NCBI GenBank assembly: GCA_023954595.1
Contig: JAGSHJ010000050.1
Location: forward strand, 1 to 12,101
DNA: 12,101 nucleotides
Reading direction: 5' to 3'
From: Bacteriovoracaceae bacterium
GTDB taxonomy: Bacteria; Bdellovibrionota; Bacteriovoracia; Bacteriovoracales; Bacteriovoracaceae
Every line of letters begins with the position of its first letter. The stretch's first letter is position 1. The notes under the pieces were generated by a model that was not told the DNA's origin, ran no database searches, and worked only from the letters and a program-made list of their open reading frames with translations. A program made the translations under genes and the position numbers. Positions 7,573-12,101 of this stretch are shown here, one piece after another.

Positions 7573-9579
7573 ATGAGTAATGATAAATTTCAATTGGTTT
7601 CGAAGTTTACCCCACAAGGTGATCAACCTGAGGCAATTAAAACCTTGGCCTCCGCGTTTAAAAAAGGGGAGAAACACCAAACACTTTTGGGCGTAACAGG
7701 TTCTGGTAAAACGTTTACCATGGCCAACATTATTCAAAACTTACAGAAGAAAACTTTAATCCTGGCCCCGAATAAAACCTTGGCGGCTCAATTATTTGGT
7801 GAATTCAAAGAGTTCTTTCCAAATAATGCTGTCGAATACTTTGTATCTTATTATGATTATTATCAGCCTGAGGCCTACATTCCAGGCTCTGATACTTATA
7901 TCGAAAAAGATTCAAGCATCAATGATGAAATTGATAAGTTAAGACACTCTGCTACGAGAAGTATTCTTGAAAGAGATGATGTTATCGTTGTGGCCAGTGT
8001 TAGTTGTATCTACGGGATCGGTTCTCCTGCAGAATACCAAGGACAACGAATCGATTTATTTGTTAATGAAGAGTATCAAAGAGATGACCTACTTAGACGC
8101 CTTGTAGCAATTCAATATCAAAGAAACGATATTGATTTTAGCCGAGGCACTTTTAGAGTAAGAGGTGACACCGTTGAAATCTTTCCAGCTTACGAAGACA
8201 GTAATGTTATTAGGCTAGAATTCTTTGATGATGAAATCGATGGTATTTATATTGTCGACCCTTTAAGAGGTAAGATTCTTCAACAGATTTCCAAAGTCTC
8301 AATTTATCCATCTTCACATTATGTTGTTAGTGAAAACAAATTGAAGACAGCTCTGGGTACAATTCAAACAGAACTTAGAGAAAGAATCCAAACATTGGAA
8401 GAGAATAATAAACTTGTTGAACGTCAGAGAATTGAACAAAGAACAATGCTTGATTTAGAGATGTTGGAAGAAATGGGATTTTGTTCTGGAATTGAAAACT
8501 ATTCACGACATTTGACTGGTGCATCTCCTGGTGACCCTCCGCCTACATTACTAGATTATTTTAAGAAAGACTTTCTACTTATGGTTGATGAGTCCCATAT
8601 CACTATTCCTCAGATTGGTGGAATGTACAGAGGGGATAGAGCAAGAAAAGAAAACTTGGTTGAGCACGGATTTAGATTACCTAGTGCTATGGACAATAGG
8701 CCATTGAAGTTTGACGAGTTTGAACAACGAGTGGACCAAATTCTTTATGTTTCCGCAACACCTGGCAACTATGAAATGGAACAAACCGGTGGCGAGTTCG
8801 CAGAGCAGATTATTAGACCAACTGGTCTTCTAGATCCGGTTGTTGAGATCAAGGATGCCAGCTCTCAGGTGGATGATATGTTGCTTGAGGCAAAGAAAGT
8901 GATTTCACAAGGATATAGAGTCCTGATTACTACCTTAACCAAAAAATTGGCCGAAGAACTTACCAAATATTATAAGAGTGCAGGACTTAGAATTAGATAT
9001 CTTCACTCGGATATTGATACTTTGGAGCGTATGGAGATATTGAAAGCACTAAGGGAGGGGGAGTTTGATATTCTTGTGGGGATCAACCTTTTACGAGAAG
9101 GGCTGGATCTACCTGAAGTTGCTCTTGTTGGAATCTTGGATGCTGATAAAGAAGGTTTTCTTCGTTCGAATCGAAGTTTGATACAAACTATTGGTAGGGC
9201 CGCTCGAAACGCTGAGGGAAGGGTTATTCTCTATGCCTATAAAACTACTCGAAGTATGCAAGAGGCGATAGATACCACAAATGCAAGAAGAACCCGACAG
9301 AAAGAGTACAACAAAGAGCACGGTATAACACCTCAAACTGTGATTAAGAAGATTAGCGGTGGGGTTATTGATGTCCTTAGGAAAAATAAGTCAAAATCCA
9401 AGTCTAAACGAGACAAACAAAAAGAATTTGCCTCAGAGCTTAATCCTGAGTCAATTGATGCTAAAATAAAAGAATTGAAACTCGAGATGAAAGAGGCCGC
9501 AAAGAACTTAGAGTTTGAACGTGCGGCACAATTAAGAGACGAGATTAAAGAACTAACTAGCGTGAGGATGATTGTTTGA
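7573..9579 (+). CDS. uvrB: Excinuclease ABC subunit B
   Basis: The damage-verifying helicase-like subunit of nucleotide excision repair: it receives DNA from UvrA, inserts a beta-hairpin at the lesion and recruits UvrC. At 668 residues it is full length. Visible in order are Walker A GVTGSGKT (40-47), the beta-hairpin region YYDYYQPEAYIP (about 92-103), the motif II variant DESH (339-342), the motif VI region QTIGRAARN (538-546), a lysine/serine-rich linker (SKSKSKR), and the C-terminal UVR motif (about 627-662) that contacts UvrC. The start is fixed, because TAA lies two codons upstream in frame; the Shine-Dalgarno is weak (TTGAG). The stop overlaps the start of the next gene as TTGA. I see no recognisable SOS box upstream, so damage induction is not supported here. 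Confidence 0.98.
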   Translation: MSNDKFQLVSKFTPQGDQPEAIKTLASAFKKGEKHQTLLGVTGSGKTFTMANIIQNLQKKTLILAPNKTLAAQLFGEFKEFFPNNAVEYFVSYYDYYQPEAYIPGSDTYIEKDSSINDEIDKLRHSATRSILERDDVIVVASVSCIYGIGSPAEYQGQRIDLFVNEEYQRDDLLRRLVAIQYQRNDIDFSRGTFRVRGDTVEIFPAYEDSNVIRLEFFDDEIDGIYIVDPLRGKILQQISKVSIYPSSHYVVSENKLKTALGTIQTELRERIQTLEENNKLVERQRIEQRTMLDLEMLEEMGFCSGIENYSRHLTGASPGDPPPTLLDYFKKDFLLMVDESHITIPQIGGMYRGDRARKENLVEHGFRLPSAMDNRPLKFDEFEQRVDQILYVSATPGNYEMEQTGGEFAEQIIRPTGLLDPVVEIKDASSQVDDMLLEAKKVISQGYRVLITTLTKKLAEELTKYYKSAGLRIRYLHSDIDTLERMEILKALREGEFDILVGINLLREGLDLPEVALVGILDADKEGFLRSNRSLIQTIGRAARNAEGRVILYAYKTTRSMQEAIDTTNARRTRQKEYNKEHGITPQTVIKKISGGVIDVLRKNKSKSKSKRDKQKEFASELNPESIDAKIKELKLEMKEAAKNLEFERAAQLRDEIKELTSVRMIV

Positions 9580-9932
9580 AACTGCTGATTTGTTTATCGA
9601 TTTTAGTTGCAAGTGTGCACGCTCAAAAGAGCTATGAATCGTTTATTGTAAACGTAGAGGACGAAAAAATAAGTGTGACATCACCAGAGAAGAAAAAGAA
9701 GGTTGTCACTATTGTTGTTAAAAACAATAGCTTCGATAAAATTGTTTCTGAAATCAAAAGTGATAGTAAGGTTCTAAAAAGATTCACTCTTTTTCCTTCG
9801 GGAAAGAAAGGTTCTACCTATACTTTGACTGTAGACTATGAAAAGTCTGGAACCGTATACTATGCCCCTGTTGCACCACCTTTTCAGGCCGTGCCTTTAA
9901 CCTTCTCCAAGGGTAGCTATGAAGTTCCTTAA
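9576..9932 (+). CDS. Small putative secreted protein, TTG start
   Basis: I do not recognise this 118-residue protein. It begins at TTG, which overlaps the uvrB stop (TTGA), with GAGG 8 bases upstream inside uvrB. The N-terminus MKLLICLSILVASVHA looks like a signal peptide: a short basic start, a hydrophobic core, and an A-x-A-like SVHA end that gives cleavage before QKSYE. Cys6 lies in the core and there is no lipobox, so a lipoprotein is unlikely. The mature part, about 102 residues, has alternating polar and beta-branched residues, a KKKK patch near position 40, and a proline-rich APVAPP stretch before the C-terminus. A small all-beta periplasmic domain is a reasonable guess. The last 14 bases overlap the next gene, so it is probably co-transcribed with uvrB and the phosphoesterase. 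Function is unknown. Confidence 0.8.
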   Translation: MKLLICLSILVASVHAQKSYESFIVNVEDEKISVTSPEKKKKVVTIVVKNNSFDKIVSEIKSDSKVLKRFTLFPSGKKGSTYTLTVDYEKSGTVYYAPVAPPFQAVPLTFSKGSYEVP

Positions 9933-11067
9933 TCGAAAAAGAAAATCTAAAAGAGTTATTTTATCAATTTCTGACTTACACCTTGGTGCAGGTGAAGAAT
10001 ATAAGGGAAGAAAAAACTCATTAGAAGATTTTCATTCTGATGAAGAGCTAATTCAATTCTTCGAGTTTTATAGTCGAGGCGAGTATCAAAATAAAGAAGT
10101 TGAAATTGTTATAAATGGTGACTTCTTAGACTTGTTGGCCGTTCCATACGTACCTTACTTTGATGATGAGTATTGGAGTGAAAGGGCGTGTCTTGAGAAG
10201 CTAGAGCTAATCATAAAGGGACATCCTGAAGTATGGGATGCAATGAATAGCTTTTTATCTGCTAAGAATAAAAAAATTGTCTATATCATTGGAAATCATG
10301 ATGCTGAGTTGATTTTTGATTCACTAAAGAAGCGTTTTCTTGAAGAGTTTGATGAGGAGAATAGGATCAAACTTGTCATAGCGAACGAAATCGATACTTA
10401 TAATCCGGCACCTGGGGTGTACTTTAGGCATGGGCATCAATACGAAACAGCACATAGTTTCGATCCTGAAGACAGTATTATTGAAAGTAAAAAAGGTGAG
10501 AAGTACTTTATCCCTTCATGGGGCTCTTATTATGTAACCCATATTATCAATAGGTATAAGCAGGAGAGGTTTCATATAAATATTGTGAGGCCGTTTAAGA
10601 GTATGCTTATTCATGGCCTTATTTACGATACCTTCTTCACTATTCGATTCATGATTGCAAATTTTTATTATTTCATGATGGTTCGATTTCTTCATTACTA
10701 TCGTTTAAAGCTTGGCTGGAAGAGGGTACTTGAAGACTGTTTAAAGGAACTAACTCTTTTTCAAGACTATGAGACAATTACACGCAGCTTCTTTCAAAGC
10801 AATGAAGATGCAAAGGTTTTGATCGTAGGCCATACTCATGCCCCGGTTTATAGAGAGTTCATTGATAATACTATTTTCATTAATACTGGAACTTGGCAGA
10901 AAATGGTAAGTCTGGACTTGGAGCCTGATAGCAATTACCAGTTAACCTACGCGAAAATAGAAATTTTCAATGAGATAGAGGATGTAGAGGATTTTGAAGA
11001 AAATGTATCTGTATCATTGAAGTCTTGGGCACCACAAAGAACTCTTCCATATCACGAGTTTCGTTGA
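9919..11067 (+). CDS. Calcineurin-like metallophosphoesterase
   Basis: A 382-residue protein with the full set of two-metal phosphoesterase motifs: SDLH (Asp19, His21), NGDFLD (Asp68), GNHD (125-128), HGH (171-173) and GHTH (304-307). The order and the HGHQYE and GHTHAP variants resemble the branch that includes LpxH-type UDP-2,3-diacylglucosamine hydrolases. It is much longer than LpxH (about 240) and I cannot name the substrate. An inserted region, about 228-262, is unusually hydrophobic and aromatic with scattered arginines (YYFMMVRFLHYYR). It could be a lid or a membrane-dipping helical pair. There is no signal peptide and the N-terminus is basic (NRKRKSKR), so a cytoplasmic, possibly membrane-attached, enzyme is likely. 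AAGGG lies 5 bases before the ATG. The gene overlaps the previous one by 14 bases, and its stop codon is inside a terminator hairpin. Confidence 0.92.
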   Translation: MKFLNRKRKSKRVILSISDLHLGAGEEYKGRKNSLEDFHSDEELIQFFEFYSRGEYQNKEVEIVINGDFLDLLAVPYVPYFDDEYWSERACLEKLELIIKGHPEVWDAMNSFLSAKNKKIVYIIGNHDAELIFDSLKKRFLEEFDEENRIKLVIANEIDTYNPAPGVYFRHGHQYETAHSFDPEDSIIESKKGEKYFIPSWGSYYVTHIINRYKQERFHINIVRPFKSMLIHGLIYDTFFTIRFMIANFYYFMMVRFLHYYRLKLGWKRVLEDCLKELTLFQDYETITRSFFQSNEDAKVLIVGHTHAPVYREFIDNTIFINTGTWQKMVSLDLEPDSNYQLTYAKIEIFNEIEDVEDFEENVSVSLKSWAPQRTLPYHEFR

Positions 11068-11090
11068 GCGCGGAACTCGGTCTTTCTTCT
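11055..11090 (+). terminator. Rho-independent terminator of the uvrB operon
   Basis: The arms CGAGTTTCGT (11055-11064) and GCGGAACTCG (11070-11079) pair over 10 positions, three of them G-T, around the five-base loop TGAGC. A pyrimidine tract with many T (TCTTTCTTCTT) follows. The phosphoesterase stop TGA (11065-11067) is in the loop. The T tract is interrupted by C, so it is a moderate rather than ideal terminator. It separates the uvrB operon from the flagellin promoter 36 bases downstream. Confidence 0.65.
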
Positions 11091-11125
11091 TGTAAGGAAA
11101 AATTAATCATATTTCATTTTTTCTC

Positions 11126-11152
11126 TTAAGTTTGCCCTATGAGCGACGATGA
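11126..11152 (+). promoter_or_regulatory. Sigma-28 (FliA) type flagellar promoter
   Basis: TTAAGTTT (11126-11133), 11 bases, then GACGATGA (11145-11152). The enteric sigma-28 consensus is TAAAGTTT-N11-GCCGATAA, so 7 of 8 and 6 of 8 positions match at exactly the expected spacing. Placement upstream of flagellin, a classic late sigma-28 target, supports it. Transcription should begin near 11158-11160, leaving a leader of about 130 bases. Confidence 0.75.
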
Positions 11153-11157
11153 GCACT

Positions 11158-11290
11158 TTGTTGCAAGGTTATGGACATCCTTGCTGCATCATTAATTATT
11201 AGTCAATCTAGCAGGAAGCTTGTCAATTTCTCACGAAAGTGGAGTTGAGTATCTGGATGATACGTTTAATTTCCAAGGGAGGAATTTAAA
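11158..11290 (+). promoter_or_regulatory. Long structured 5' leader of flagellin, GGA-rich
   Basis: There is no ORF here, but three hairpins can be drawn. The first is GCAAGG (11163-11168) with CCTTGC (11179-11184), loop TTATGGACAT. The second is TCAA/TTGA plus CTCAC/GTGgAG (11223-11248), closed by a GAAA tetraloop. The third is GTATC/GATAC (11249-11263), loop TGGAT. GGA triplets occur at 11173, 11214 (in CAGGAAG), 11241, 11255, 11278 and 11281, the last two in or overlapping the ribosome binding site. Several GGA in a leader, some in hairpin loops and one at the Shine-Dalgarno, is the known layout of CsrA targets such as Bacillus hag. That CsrA acts here is inference. Confidence 0.5.
11275..11282 (+). 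promoter_or_regulatory. Strong ribosome binding site of flagellin
   Basis: AAGGGAGG, 8 bases before the flagellin ATG, is a strong Shine-Dalgarno suited to a very abundant protein. It contains one GGA and overlaps a second, so an RNA-binding protein of the CsrA kind sitting here would block ribosomes directly. Confidence 0.8.
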
Positions 11291-12101
11291 ATGGGTTTCC
11301 GTATTAACACCAATGTTTCATCTATCGCAGCTCAACGTTCACTAGCATCTACTACTAGAGAATCACAAGACACACTTAACAAATTATCATCTGGTTCAAG
11401 AATCACAAAGGCAGCTGATGATGCTGCAGGTTTGGCGATTAGTGAGAAAATGAAATCTCAAATTAGATCAAGTCAACAAGCAAACAGAAACGCCAACGAC
11501 GGTATCTCTATGGTTCAAACTGCAGAGGGTGGCCTTGATGAGATTTCTTCAATGCTTACAAGACTAAGAGAGCTTTCAATTCAATCAGCTTCAGACACTG
11601 TAGGTGATACTGAAAGAAGCTTTACTGATATGGAGTATCAAAATCTTAAACAAGAGATCGAGCGTATCTCACAAGTTACTGAGTTCAACGGAACGAAGCT
11701 ACTTAGTGGAGAAGGCGACAAGTTGGATTTCCAAATTGGTACTAACAACGACGCTTTCCAAGATAGAATTCAATATGACTCTGGAAACATCAACTCTACA
11801 ATGGCAGGTCTTGGAATTGGAGAGATTGCTGTAAATTCTAAAGAGGGTGCTCAAGAGTCTCTTTCTACAATTGATAAAGCAATTGAAACAGTTTCTGGCC
11901 AAAGAGCAGAGCTTGGTGCAATTCAAAACAGACTATCTTCTACAAGCAACAACTTGCAGACAACTGTTGAGAACTTGAGTGCAGCCAACAGCCGAATCAG
12001 AGACGTTGATTACGCTTCTGCAACTGCTAAGAATGCTAAAAACAACATTCTTGCTCAAGCTGGTACTTCAGTACTTTCTCAAGCAAACGCTCAAGGGCAA
12101 A
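11291..12101 (+). CDS. fliC: Flagellin, last few codons cut off by the window edge
   Basis: The filament subunit of the flagellum, exported unfolded through the flagellar type III apparatus. My translation gives 270 codons from ATG 11291 to the edge. The start MGFRINTNVSSIAAQRSL and the following LSSGSRITKAADDAAGLAIS (about 34-53) form the conserved D0/D1 N-terminal part. SRIRDVDYASATAKNAK and VLSQANAQGQ are the matching C-terminal part. Flagellins normally end about six residues after this, so the whole protein should be about 276. It is a short flagellin with almost no variable D2/D3 domain, as in many non-enteric bacteria and in Bdellovibrio relatives, which often carry several fliC copies; more copies could lie just outside the window. 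Expression is probably sigma-28 dependent from the promoter at 11126. Confidence 0.96.
   Translation, partial: MGFRINTNVSSIAAQRSLASTTRESQDTLNKLSSGSRITKAADDAAGLAISEKMKSQIRSSQQANRNANDGISMVQTAEGGLDEISSMLTRLRELSIQSASDTVGDTERSFTDMEYQNLKQEIERISQVTEFNGTKLLSGEGDKLDFQIGTNNDAFQDRIQYDSGNINSTMAGLGIGEIAVNSKEGAQESLSTIDKAIETVSGQRAELGAIQNRLSSTSNNLQTTVENLSAANSRIRDVDYASATAKNAKNNILAQAGTSVLSQANAQGQ

Noticed and set aside
7537..7737. 66-residue ORF on the minus strand over the uvrB start
   Set aside because: It is antisense to the conserved uvrB N-terminus, with no ribosome site or family features.
11604..11926. Short ORFs on both strands inside fliC
   Set aside because: They are out-of-frame shadows of the flagellin reading frame, which runs unbroken from 11291 to the edge.

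Overview
The window looks like a chromosomal segment of a low-GC, motile, Gram-negative bacterium. A Bdellovibrio-and-like organism (Bdellovibrionota, perhaps the Bacteriovorax/Halobacteriovorax side) is my best guess. It rests on the style of the short flagellin and of the PyrE, PyrB and UvrB proteins, not on a database search. I see no tRNA, rRNA, CRISPR array, insertion sequence or phage gene.

Left part (1-7373, all minus strand): a tightly packed pyrimidine operon, transcribed right to left as pyrB-carA-carB-pyrF-pyrE-lysA. Neighbouring genes overlap or are 2-4 bases apart; two junctions are ATGA stop/start overlaps, and lysA begins inside the end of pyrE. CarA and CarB make carbamoyl phosphate from glutamine, bicarbonate and ATP. 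PyrB joins it to aspartate. PyrE and PyrF do the last two steps from orotate to UMP. Dihydroorotase (pyrC), dihydroorotate dehydrogenase (pyrD) and a pyrI regulatory subunit are not in the window. The last gene, lysA (diaminopimelate decarboxylase), makes lysine and is cut by the window edge. The main anomaly is at the head of the operon. The PyrB reading frame has no ATG, GTG or TTG before its conserved STRT motif, and the only well-placed start is an AUC codon 7 bases after a strong Shine-Dalgarno sequence.

Middle (7374-7572): a 199-base divergent intergenic region that must hold the promoters of both the pyr operon and uvrB. It contains a nearly symmetric arrangement: a TCGA-N3-TCGA dyad flanked by inverted TTGACT boxes.

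Right part (7573-11067, plus strand): uvrB (nucleotide excision repair), then a small putative secreted protein with a TTG start, then a calcineurin-like metallophosphoesterase. All three overlap and probably form one operon, which ends at a hairpin terminator that includes the last stop codon.

Far right (11068-12101): a sigma-28-type flagellar promoter, a leader of about 130 bases, and a flagellin gene missing only its last few codons. The leader holds several small hairpins and six GGA triplets, two of them in or beside the Shine-Dalgarno sequence. This resembles leaders controlled by the RNA-binding protein CsrA.
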